Below, one piece after another: positions 1-7,133 of a DNA stretch of 64,000 nt. Numbering within the stretch: the first letter of the stretch is position 1; every line of letters begins with the position of its first letter. The notes below the pieces were generated by a model. The model was not told the DNA's origin, ran no database searches, and saw nothing but the letters and a program-made list of their open reading frames with translations. This stretch comes from Streptomyces sp. LHD-70 (GTDB lineage Bacteria; Actinomycetota; Actinomycetes; Streptomycetales; Streptomycetaceae). The position numbers and the translations under genes are program-made. The stretch spans positions 62,001-126,000 of the forward strand of contig NZ_JAVIFW010000017.1 in NCBI RefSeq assembly GCF_031157275.1, given 5' to 3'.

Positions 1-555
1 GGTGGCCTGCTCCGGCGCCATGTAGGCGGGCGTCCCGAGCGCGACGTTGGTGCCCGTGAGGGCCGCGGTGTCGGCGGCGCGGGCGATGCCGAAGTCGATG
101 ACGCGCGGGCCGTCCGCGCCGAGCAGCACGTTGGACGGCTTGAGGTCGCGGTGCACGATGCCCGCGCCGTGGATGGTCTGCAGCGCCTCGGCCACACCAC
201 CCGCCAACTGCAGGACCGTGCGCAGCGGAAGGGCCCCGTGCCGGCTCACGGCCTCGGAGAGCGGCGGCCCGGGGACGTAGGCGGTGGCGAGCCAGAGTTC
301 GCCGTCCTCGGTGCGGCTGTCCAGGACGGGCGCGGTGTACGGGCCCTGTACGCGGCGTGCGGCGGCCACCTCCTGGCTGAACCGCTCCTTGAACAGCGGG
401 TCCTGGGCGTACTCGCGGCGCACCACCTTCAGGGCGACGGGCTGGCCGCCGCGCGTGTGCGACAGATAGACCACGCCCATGCCGCCCTGGCCGAGGCGCC
501 CTTGCAGCCGGTAACCGGCTATCTCCCTGGGCTCGTCAGGAGCCAGCTGTTCCAT
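1..555 (-). CDS. Ser/Thr protein kinase (Hanks type), N-terminal part; runs off window
   Basis: Phosphorylates Ser/Thr on target proteins; it is cytoplasmic at this end, and many Streptomyces kinases of this type carry a C-terminal membrane or sensor part, which would lie outside the window. Reading leftward from ATG at 555, 185 codons are open. Seen: glycine loop GQGGMGVVY (about residues 22-30), catalytic Lys43 in VALKVV, HRDLKPSN with Asp137, DFG at 154-156 and APE at 180-182, so the catalytic core is intact up to the window edge. The start is supported by GGGGAGG about 9 nt upstream. A TATCAT box (588-593) on the same strand could be its -10. The 24-bp repeat at 603-676 lies in its upstream region. 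No partner kinase or phosphatase is visible. Confidence 0.95.
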   Translation of the reverse strand, partial: MEQLAPDEPREIAGYRLQGRLGQGGMGVVYLSHTRGGQPVALKVVRREYAQDPLFKERFSQEVAAARRVQGPYTAPVLDSRTEDGELWLATAYVPGPPLSEAVSRHGALPLRTVLQLAGGVAEALQTIHGAGIVHRDLKPSNVLLGADGPRVIDFGIARAADTAALTGTNVALGTPAYMAPEQAT

Positions 556-602
556 CCGCGTACGCCTCCCCGTTCGTTGGAGTGGACATGATACGAACCG
601 GT

Positions 603-676
603 GTCCGGCCCTCCGGACCCGCCCGTGGCCGGGCCTCCGGACCCGCCCGTGGCCGGGCCTCCGGACCCGCCCGTGT
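603..676. repeat. 24-bp tandem repeat, about three units
   Basis: Two perfect 24-bp copies (613-636 and 637-660) and a third partial copy (661-676), all built on CCGGACCCGCCCGTGG, with a degenerate lead-in from 603. It lies between the divergently read kinase and GNAT gene, so it sits in both upstream regions. No function is evident; the short CCGG/GGCC palindromes could fold but no clean operator is seen. Confidence 0.85.
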
Positions 677-740
677 CCTGGCGTCTCGGCCCGTGAAATC
701 CCCTCGCGGCTCTCGCGGGCGCCATGCTTCGCTGGCGATC

Positions 741-1172
741 ATGAGCGCCCTGACCATCCGTACTGCCGAACCCGCCGACGCCACCGACGTGCTCGCCTTC
801 TGGAAGGAGGCCGCCGAGGGGACCAGCGTCAGCGACGACGAGGCCGGGGTGACCGGGCTCATCGCGCGCGACCCCGGCGCCCTGCTCCTCGCCGAGGCCG
901 ACGGGCTGCTCGTCGGCTCCGTGATCGCGGGCTACGACGGGTGGCGCTGCAGCCTGTACCGGCTGGCCGTCCTTCCCTCGCACCGCAGGCGGGGCATCGC
1001 GTCGGCGCTGCTCGACACGGCCGAGGAGCGGTTCGCGGCGCTCGGCGGCCGGCGCGGGGACGCCATGGTCCTGGAGGCCAACGAGCGGGCGCAGCAGGCC
1101 TGGTCGGCGGCCGGGTATCGGCGCGAGGACCACTGGCGGCGCTGGGTGAAGCCGCTGGCCGAGCGGGCCTGA
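741..1172 (+). CDS. GNAT-family N-acetyltransferase
   Basis: Transfers an acetyl group from acetyl-CoA to an unknown amine. At 143 aa it is the size of a single GNAT domain. The acetyl-CoA-binding motif A is clear: LAVLPSHRRRGIASALL, around residues 75-91, with the RxxGxG/A pyrophosphate loop. The late conserved region has the usual N-E-R-A-x-x-x-W/Y layout (ANERAQQAWSAAGY). The ATG at 741 was chosen because homology begins right there (SALTIRTAEPADA). The frame is open further upstream, but that part translates the 24-bp repeat. It is a single gene; substrate cannot be told. A large minisatellite begins 12 nt after the stop. Confidence 0.88.
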   Translation: MSALTIRTAEPADATDVLAFWKEAAEGTSVSDDEAGVTGLIARDPGALLLAEADGLLVGSVIAGYDGWRCSLYRLAVLPSHRRRGIASALLDTAEERFAALGGRRGDAMVLEANERAQQAWSAAGYRREDHWRRWVKPLAERA

Positions 1173-1183
1173 ACACCTCCCCG

Positions 1184-1607
1184 GAGCCGGACCGGGAACT
1201 GGACCCGGAGATCGGTCCGGAGCTCGGTCCGGGAGCTCTGCCCGGTGAGCTCTGCCCAGAGCTGGTCCGGGAACTGGACCGGAACTCGGCCCGAGAGCTG
1301 GACCCGGAGCTCTACCCAGAGCTCGGCCCGAGAGCTGGACCCGGAGCTCTACCCAGAACTCGGCCCGGGAACTGGACCGGAACTCGGCCGGAGAGCTCGG
1401 CCCGGGAACTGGACCCGGAGCTCTACCCAGAGCTGGTCCGGAGCTGGACCCGGAGCTCGGCCCGGAGCCCGGCCCGAGCTGGTCCCGGAGCTGGTCCGGA
1501 GCCCGGCCCAGAGCTGCCCCCGGAGCCCGGCCCAGAGCTGGACCCAGAGCTGGTCCCGGAGCTGGTCCGGAGCTCGGCCCAGAGCCCGGCCCAGAGCTCG
1601 TCCCGGC
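1184..1607. repeat. 12-bp degenerate minisatellite (GAGCTSGNCCNG)n
   Basis: More than 420 bp made almost wholly of a 12-bp unit, typically GAGCTGGACCCG, GAGCTCGGCCCG or GAGCCCGGCCCA, with some units shortened by indels. It fills most of the 630-bp gap between the GNAT stop (1172) and the CorC-like start (1804). One forward frame reads Glu-Leu-X-Pro tetrapeptides (ELDP, ELGP, ELYP), but indels break the phase, there is no start codon or ribosome site, and no homology is recognised, so I treat it as non-coding. The remaining 1608-1803 holds only the ribosome site for the next gene (GGAGGTGA at about 1793). Confidence 0.9.
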
Positions 1608-1803
1608 CACTTCCCTTTGCTGGTCCTTTACTCTGGTAGCTCCGCTCCCGCTCGTTCCGAGCCGAGCGGCCGTACCCGAACGAAAGGTGTGAGCGTCCGT
1701 CCATGGGCGAGCCTCCCAGTAGCGTCTCCACGACCAGAAGCACATCGGACCGACATCGCGCGGCCCTCCCTCCCCTGCCCGATCATGGGACGGAGGTGAC
1801 CCG

Positions 1804-3177
1804 ATGACCGAACTGCTCCTGCTCGGCGTGGCCCTGCTGCTCACCCTGGCCTGCGGTGTGTTCGTCGCCGCCGAGTTCTCCCTCACCACCGTCGAGCGCA
1901 GCAGCCTCGAGCGTGCCGTCGCCGACGGTGAGCGCGGTGCGGACAGCGCCCTCAAGGCCGTCCGCAGCCTCACCTTCCAGCTGTCCGGCGCCCAGCTCGG
2001 CATCACCGTGACCGGCCTGGTCATCGGCATGCTCGCCAAGCCGTCGATCGGCAAGCTGCTCTCCGGGCCGCTCAACGACCTCGGCCTGTCGAAGAGCACC
2101 GCCGACGGCGTCGCCCTGACCCTGGGCACCGTGCTCTCCACGATCGTCCTGATGGTCGTCGGCGAGCTCGTCCCGAAGAACTGGGCGATCTCCTCGCCGC
2201 TCGCCGTGGCCAAGCGCGTGGCCACCGCGCAGCGCTGGTTCAGCGCCGCGTTCAAGCCGCTGATCACGCACCTCAACAACACCGCGAACCGCTCCGTGCG
2301 CCGGATCGGCCTGGAGCCCGCCGAGGAGCTGGCGTCCGCGCGCGGCCCGCAGGAGCTGGTCGCCCTCGCCCGGCACTCCGCGAAGGAGGGCGCCCTGGAG
2401 GCGGACACGGCCGAGCTGTTCGTCCGTACGCTCAACCTGGCGGACCTCACCGCGGAGAACGTGATGACGCCGCGCGTGCAGGTGATGGCCCTGGACATCC
2501 AGGCCACCGCCGAGGACGTGGCCACCGCGACCCGCGCCACCGGCCTGTCCCGCTTCCCCGTCTACCGCGGCAACCTCGACTCCGTCGTCGGCGTGGCGCA
2601 CATCAAGGACGTGCTCGCCATACCCGCCGAGCGCAGGCCCCGCTTCCCCGTCGCCGAGCTGCTCCGCGAGCCGCTGCTCGTCCCCGAGACGCTCACCGTG
2701 GACCGCCTCCTGGACCGCATCTCCGGCAAGCGCACGATGGCCGTCGTCATCGACGAGTACGGCGGCACGGCCGGCGTCGCCACCCTGGAGGACATCGTCG
2801 AGGAGGTCGTCGGCGAGGTCCGCGACGAGCATGATCCGCACGAGACGTCCGACCTGGCCCCCGCGGGCACCGACGAGAACGGCCGCAGGCTGTACGACGC
2901 CGACGGCGCCGCCCGCACCGACCAGCTCGCGAAGATCGGCCTGCGCACGCCGGACGGCCCGTACGAGACGCTGGCGGGTCTGGTCGCCACCGAGCTCGGC
3001 CGGATTCCCGCGGCCGGGGACGTGGTCGAGGTCGACGGCTGGCGCCTCGACGTGATCGACGCCACCGGCCACCGCGCCGCACGGCTGCTCCTGCACGCAC
3101 CGCTCGACCTGCCCGGACGCACCGCCGCGTCCACCGCCCCGACCAGCACGCCCGGGACCGGGGAGGGTGCGCGATGA
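1804..3177 (+). CDS. CNNM/CorC (TlyC-like) membrane protein with CBS pair, first of two
   Basis: Integral membrane protein of the DUF21-CBS-CorC_HlyC family, long annotated as hemolysin-like and now linked to Mg2+/Co2+ transport or tolerance. Length 457 aa is normal. Order: DUF21 membrane domain (about 1-190, starting with a hydrophobic helix and the FVAAEFSL motif; GELVPKNWA near 125), a CBS pair (about 210-340, beginning ENVMTPR and containing VVIDEYGGTAGVATLEDI), then a C-terminal CorC/HlyC domain (about 355-440). The start has GGAGGTGA four nt upstream. The stop overlaps the next start as ATGA, so the two are translationally coupled and probably form a heteromeric or paired system. Confidence 0.93.
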   Translation: MTELLLLGVALLLTLACGVFVAAEFSLTTVERSSLERAVADGERGADSALKAVRSLTFQLSGAQLGITVTGLVIGMLAKPSIGKLLSGPLNDLGLSKSTADGVALTLGTVLSTIVLMVVGELVPKNWAISSPLAVAKRVATAQRWFSAAFKPLITHLNNTANRSVRRIGLEPAEELASARGPQELVALARHSAKEGALEADTAELFVRTLNLADLTAENVMTPRVQVMALDIQATAEDVATATRATGLSRFPVYRGNLDSVVGVAHIKDVLAIPAERRPRFPVAELLREPLLVPETLTVDRLLDRISGKRTMAVVIDEYGGTAGVATLEDIVEEVVGEVRDEHDPHETSDLAPAGTDENGRRLYDADGAARTDQLAKIGLRTPDGPYETLAGLVATELGRIPAAGDVVEVDGWRLDVIDATGHRAARLLLHAPLDLPGRTAASTAPTSTPGTGEGAR

Positions 3178-4187
3178 CCGCGATCCAGCTACTGATCGGC
3201 CTGGCCACGCTCGTGGTCAACGCCTTCTTCGTCGGCGCCGAGTTCGCCCTGATCTCGGTCCGGCGCAGCCAGATCGAGCCGCACGCCGAGGCGGGCGACC
3301 GGCGGGCCCGCAGCGTCATGTGGGGCCTGCAGCACGTCTCCGCCCTGATGGCCGCGGCCCAGCTCGGCATCACGCTGTGCACCCTGGTGCTCGGCATCGT
3401 CGCCGAGCCCGCGATCGCCCACCTCCTGGAGCCGGTCTTCGACGCGGTGGGCGTGCCGCACGGCCTGATCCACCCGGCGTCGTTCGTGATCGCCCTCGCC
3501 GTGGCCACGTATCTGCACATGCTGCTCGGCGAGATGATCCCGAAGAACATCGCGCTCGCCGAACCCGTGCGCAGCGCGCTGCTCCTCGGCCCGCCGCTCG
3601 TGGCGGTGACGCGGGCCCTGCGCCCGGTGATCTTCACGATCAACGCCTTCGCGAACGCCCTGCTCAAGCTGCTCAGGGTGGAGCCCAAGGACGAGGTGGA
3701 GGCCACGTTCTCGGACGACCAGCTGGCCCGGCTCGTCAAGGACTCCGGGGACGCGGGCCTGATCGACGACCGTGCGCAGGAGCGCCTGCACGACGCCCTC
3801 GAACTGGGCCGCCGCCCGGTCCGTGACGTGGTGCTGCCGCTTGAGCAGGTGGTGTACGCGGAGATCGGCGTCACCCCCGAGCAGCTGGAGCTGCTGTCGG
3901 CCCGCTCCGGGTTCTCCCGCTTCCCCGTGGTGGACCAGGGGCGCCGCATCGTGGGCTATCTGCACGTCAAGGACGCCCTCGACGCCTCGCCGCGCGACCT
4001 GCCGTTCCAGGTCAGGGACATGCGCCCGATCGCCCGCGTACGGGAGGCCACGCCGCTCGACGACGTGCTGACCGCCATGCGCCGCAGCCGCACCCATGTG
4101 GCGGCGGTCCTCGGCGAGGACGGGCGGCTCGCGGGCCTGGTGACCATGGAGGACGTCCTGCGGGAGCTGTTCGGCCAGCCCGTCTGA
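3174..4187 (+). CDS. CNNM/CorC-like membrane protein, second of two (no CorC tail)
   Basis: Paralogue of the preceding protein: DUF21 membrane domain (FFVGAEFALISVRR near the N-terminus, GEMIPKNIALAEP at about 120) followed by a CBS pair (about 205-330, with RDVVLPLEQ, FSRFPVVDQG and LVTMEDVLRELFG). At 337 aa it lacks the C-terminal CorC/HlyC domain that its partner has, as is usual for the second member of this actinobacterial pair. It starts inside the stop codon of the upstream gene (ATGA) and is therefore co-translated. The ABC-F gene follows 23 bp later on the same strand and may be in the same transcript. Ion specificity cannot be told from sequence. Confidence 0.92.
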   Translation: MTAIQLLIGLATLVVNAFFVGAEFALISVRRSQIEPHAEAGDRRARSVMWGLQHVSALMAAAQLGITLCTLVLGIVAEPAIAHLLEPVFDAVGVPHGLIHPASFVIALAVATYLHMLLGEMIPKNIALAEPVRSALLLGPPLVAVTRALRPVIFTINAFANALLKLLRVEPKDEVEATFSDDQLARLVKDSGDAGLIDDRAQERLHDALELGRRPVRDVVLPLEQVVYAEIGVTPEQLELLSARSGFSRFPVVDQGRRIVGYLHVKDALDASPRDLPFQVRDMRPIARVREATPLDDVLTAMRRSRTHVAAVLGEDGRLAGLVTMEDVLRELFGQPV

Positions 4188-4210
4188 GCGCGGGGGCCTG
4201 TGCGAGAGGG

Positions 4211-5893
4211 GTGCTGGTGAGTCAACTGGTCCTGCGGGACGTGTCGTTCGGCTACCCCGAGCGGCCGGTCCTGGAGCGGGTCTCGCTGTCCGTGCGGCCC
4301 GGTGAGCACGTCGGCGTGATCGGGGAGAACGGCTCCGGCAAGTCGACGCTGCTGCGGCTCCTCGCGGGGCGTGCCGTACCCGCCGAGGGCGAGCTGCGGG
4401 TGGTGTCGGACGGCGGGACGGGGTATCTCGCGCAGACCCTCGAACTGCCGCCGCACGCCACAGTGCAGGACGCCGTGGAGGACGCGCTCGCCGAGCTGCG
4501 GGACCTGGAGCGGCGCATCCGGCTCGCCGAGGAGTCCCTCGGCTCGGCCGGTCCCGCCGAACTCTCCGCGTACGCCGACCTGGTCGCCGCCTTCGAGGCC
4601 CGCGACGGCTACCGGGCCGACGCCCGCCTGGACGCGGCCCTGCACGGCCTCGGCGTACCGCATCTCGGGCGTGGGCGGACGCTCGGCTCGCTGTCCGGCG
4701 GGGAGGCCGCGCGGCTCGCGCTCGCCTGCGTGCTCGCGGCCGCGCCCGAACTGCTGCTCCTCGACGAGCCGACGAACCACCTGGACGCGGCCGCCCTCGA
4801 CTGGCTGGAGGAACGGCTGCGCACCCACCGCGGCACGGTCGTCGCCGTCACCCACGACCGGGTCTTCCTCGACCGGGTCGCGGACGCGATCGTCGAGGTC
4901 GACGGCGACCGGCACAGCGTCGATCGGTACGGCGGCGGCTGGTACGGCTATCTCGCGCAGCGCACGGCGGCCCGGCAGCGCTGGGAGCAGCGCCACCGCG
5001 AGTGGCGGGACGAGGTGGAGCGCCAGGAGAAGATCGCCGAGGGCGCCGCCGACCGGCTCGGCTCGGGCTGGCGGATGCGGGACAGCAGCACGTTCGCGAA
5101 GTTCTCCAAGCACCAGCGGTCGGTGGAGGGCCAGGTGTCCGGGGTGGTGCGCAACGCCCGGGAGCGGCTGCGGCGGCTGCGGGCCGAGCCGGTGCCGCGG
5201 CCACCGGACCCGCTGCGGTTCACGGCCGAGCCGGAGGGCGGGGACCATCCGTTCCTGCTGCCCGTGGAGCTGACGGACGTGGCGGTGGGTGAACGCCTGG
5301 CCGTCGAGCGCCTCCGCCTCGCGCCGGGCACGCGGCTCCTGGTCACGGGGCCCAACGGCGCGGGCAAGTCCACGCTGCTCGGCGTCCTCGCGGGTGCGGT
5401 CACCCCGGACCGCGGCGAGGTCCAACGCCCGGTCCGCGTCGGCCACTTGCCGCAGGAGGTCCCGTACGACGACGGCTCGGGCGCCTCGGGTCCTACTCTG
5501 CTGGCCGCCTTCGCCGCGGGCCTGCCCGGCCTGCCCGAGGACCACGCGGACCGGCTTCTCGCCCTCGGCCTCTTCCGCGAGGCAGACCTCGTGGTTCCCG
5601 TACGCGGACTCTCGGTCGGCCAGCGGCGCCGCCTGGCCCTGGCCCGCCTGGTCACCCGCCCCGCCGACCTGCTCCTCCTCGACGAACCCACCAACCACCT
5701 CTCCCCCGCCCTGGCGGAAGACCTGGACCAGGCCCTCGCGACCTACCCCGGCACGCTGGTGGTCGTCTCCCACGACCGCCGCCTGCGGGCCGCGTTCACG
5801 GGACACCGGATCGAGGTGGTCAGGGGGCGGGTTCCCCCCTTCCCGCCCCTTCCCGAACGTCCTGCGGACAGCCCTGGGGGCGTGCCCCGATAG
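4211..5893 (+). CDS. ABC-F family ATPase (two ABC domains)
   Basis: Soluble twin-ATPase of the ABC-F class, which acts on ribosomes (translation factor or antibiotic-resistance protection) rather than in transport. Seen: first Walker A GENGSGKST (38-46), signature LSGGEAARL, Walker B LLLLDEPTNHLD; a charged linker around 240-330; second Walker A GPNGAGKST (about 380), signature LSVGQRRRLAL and second LLLLDEPTNHL. No membrane segments. A GTG at 4217 has the better-spaced AGAGGGG site and may be the true start. The last ~22 codons fall inside an interspersed repeat that also supplies the TAG stop, so the C-terminal tail looks acquired or replaced. Whether it confers resistance or is housekeeping is unknown. 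Confidence 0.93.
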   Translation: MLVSQLVLRDVSFGYPERPVLERVSLSVRPGEHVGVIGENGSGKSTLLRLLAGRAVPAEGELRVVSDGGTGYLAQTLELPPHATVQDAVEDALAELRDLERRIRLAEESLGSAGPAELSAYADLVAAFEARDGYRADARLDAALHGLGVPHLGRGRTLGSLSGGEAARLALACVLAAAPELLLLDEPTNHLDAAALDWLEERLRTHRGTVVAVTHDRVFLDRVADAIVEVDGDRHSVDRYGGGWYGYLAQRTAARQRWEQRHREWRDEVERQEKIAEGAADRLGSGWRMRDSSTFAKFSKHQRSVEGQVSGVVRNARERLRRLRAEPVPRPPDPLRFTAEPEGGDHPFLLPVELTDVAVGERLAVERLRLAPGTRLLVTGPNGAGKSTLLGVLAGAVTPDRGEVQRPVRVGHLPQEVPYDDGSGASGPTLLAAFAAGLPGLPEDHADRLLALGLFREADLVVPVRGLSVGQRRRLALARLVTRPADLLLLDEPTNHLSPALAEDLDQALATYPGTLVVVSHDRRLRAAFTGHRIEVVRGRVPPFPPLPERPADSPGGVPR

Positions 5894-6035
5894 GGGCGCG
5901 GGGCTGTGACATCTGCGGCTCCGCCGCGGGGCGCGACCAGCCACGACGGCGCGGCAGCCGAAGAACCAACCTGCGGGGGTACGGCGGCAGCCGAAGAACA
6001 TCCTGCGGGGGTACGGGGGCGCAGCCCCCGAACCC
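5822..6035. repeat. Interspersed Streptomyces repeat, family A, copy 1 (with inner duplication)
   Basis: Begins inside the ABC-F C-terminus (CGCCCCTTCCCGAA and GTCCTGCGGACAGC blocks), continues through TAGGGGCGCGGGG and GCGGCTCCGCCGCGGGGCGCG to CAGCCACGACGG, and then repeats CAGCCGAAGAAC...CTGCGGGGGTACGG twice. The same blocks recur at 13262-13445 (inverted in part) and 34925-35070. A GGGGGC-GCA-GCCCCC hairpin at about 6015-6029 lies next to the start of the following gene. It can serve as a terminator for the ABC-F gene. Confidence 0.8.
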
Positions 6036-6057
6036 CCCGGCTACCATCGCTGACGCC

Positions 6058-6894
6058 ATGCAGATGAATGCCACCTACACCAGTCTCGTCGCGATAGGCG
6101 ACTCCTTCACCGAGGGCATGTCCGACCGCCTCCCCGACGGCTCCTACCGCGGCTGGGCCGATCTGCTCGCCGCGCGGATGGCGGCCGTACAGCCCGGATT
6201 CCGGTACGCCAACCTCGCCGTGCGCGGCAAGCTCATCGGGCAGATCGCCGCCGATCAGGCCGACGCCGCGGCCGCCCTGCGACCCGACGTCGTGACACTG
6301 GTCGGCGGGCTCAACGACACCCTGCGCCCCAAGTGCGACATGGGCCGCGTACGGGCGCTGCTCGACGAGGCCGTGGAGAAGCTGGCGCCCGCCTGCAAGC
6401 AGCTCGTGCTGATGCGCAGCCCCGGCCGCCAGGGCCCGGTGCTCGAACGGTTCCGGCCGCGGATGGAGGAGCTGTTCGCGCACATCGACGGCCTCGCCGA
6501 GCGGCACGGCGCCCTCGTCGTCGACCTGTACGGCGCGTCCGTGCTCGGCGACCAGCGGCTGTGGGACGTGGACCGGCTGCACCTCACCGCCGAGGGGCAC
6601 CGCCGGGTCGCGGAGGCGGTGTGGCAGACCCTCGGGTACGCGGCCGAGGAGGACTGGCGCGCCCCGCTGCCCGCCGCCGTCGACCCGCGCTGGGCGCAGC
6701 GCCGCGTCGCCGACGCCCGGTTCGCGCGGGAGCACCTGGGGCCCTGGATCGGCCGACGCCTGACCGGCCGGTCCTCGGGCGACGGCCGCAACGGGGCCCA
6801 GTTCGACCCGGCCGAGGGCAAGGCCTTCTGGATCGGCCCCGCCGAGGACGGCACGCCGGTTCCGGTGACGGGCTGGCGCCGCGTGGAGGCCTGA
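6058..6894 (+). CDS. SGNH/GDSL hydrolase
   Basis: Serine esterase/lipase of the SGNH fold. Seen: block I GDSFTEG (around residues 14-20, nucleophile Ser16), conserved Asn in GGLNDT (block III) and the Asp-x-x-His pair in DRLHLTAEGHRR near residue 175 (block V). Length 278 aa is typical, with a ~90-residue C-terminal part after the catalytic His. No signal peptide is visible, so it is probably cytoplasmic. A TACCAT box ends 10 nt before the ATG, so the mRNA may be almost leaderless. A second ATG lies two codons in. The TGA stop sits inside the first unit of a 17-bp tandem repeat. The substrate is unknown. Confidence 0.9.
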   Translation: MQMNATYTSLVAIGDSFTEGMSDRLPDGSYRGWADLLAARMAAVQPGFRYANLAVRGKLIGQIAADQADAAAALRPDVVTLVGGLNDTLRPKCDMGRVRALLDEAVEKLAPACKQLVLMRSPGRQGPVLERFRPRMEELFAHIDGLAERHGALVVDLYGASVLGDQRLWDVDRLHLTAEGHRRVAEAVWQTLGYAAEEDWRAPLPAAVDPRWAQRRVADARFAREHLGPWIGRRLTGRSSGDGRNGAQFDPAEGKAFWIGPAEDGTPVPVTGWRRVEA

Positions 6895-6973
6895 GCCTCC
6901 GTACGGCCTGAGCTTCCGTACGGCCTGAGCCTCCGTACGGCCTGAGCTTCCGTACGGCCTGAGCCTCCGTACG
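6889..6973. repeat. 17-bp tandem repeat, five units, overlapping a stop codon
   Basis: Five head-to-tail copies of GCCTGAGCYTCCGTACG at 6889, 6906, 6923, 6940 and 6957, with no indels. The variable base alternates C,T,C,T,C, giving a 34-bp higher-order unit, so expansion happened by two-unit steps. The first copy contains the TGA stop of the SGNH hydrolase; each further copy repeats TGA. The rest of the gap to the NACHT gene (6974-7133) shows no clear structure. Confidence 0.95.
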
Positions 6974-7133
6974 GACCGGGGCGACCCACGCCCCCACACC
7001 CGCGCCCCGCACCACCCCTCCCCCGACATGCGAAGGGTTTGTGCCGATACGGGGTGGCGGGAACTCTCCGGTGCCTTCTACCGTCTGCCACCCAACAGCC
7101 TTCACCGGAACACCAGTTGTCGGGGGTACGCAG

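Noticed and set aside
1608-1803. Mg2+ (M-box/ykoK) riboswitch before the CorC-like pair
   Set aside because: No conserved core elements could be recognised by eye; only the ribosome site is supported.
519-2540. A long minus-strand frame of Pro/Gly/Ser repeats
   Set aside because: It translates the minisatellite and the antisense of the CorC-like gene, has no motif and no ribosome site.
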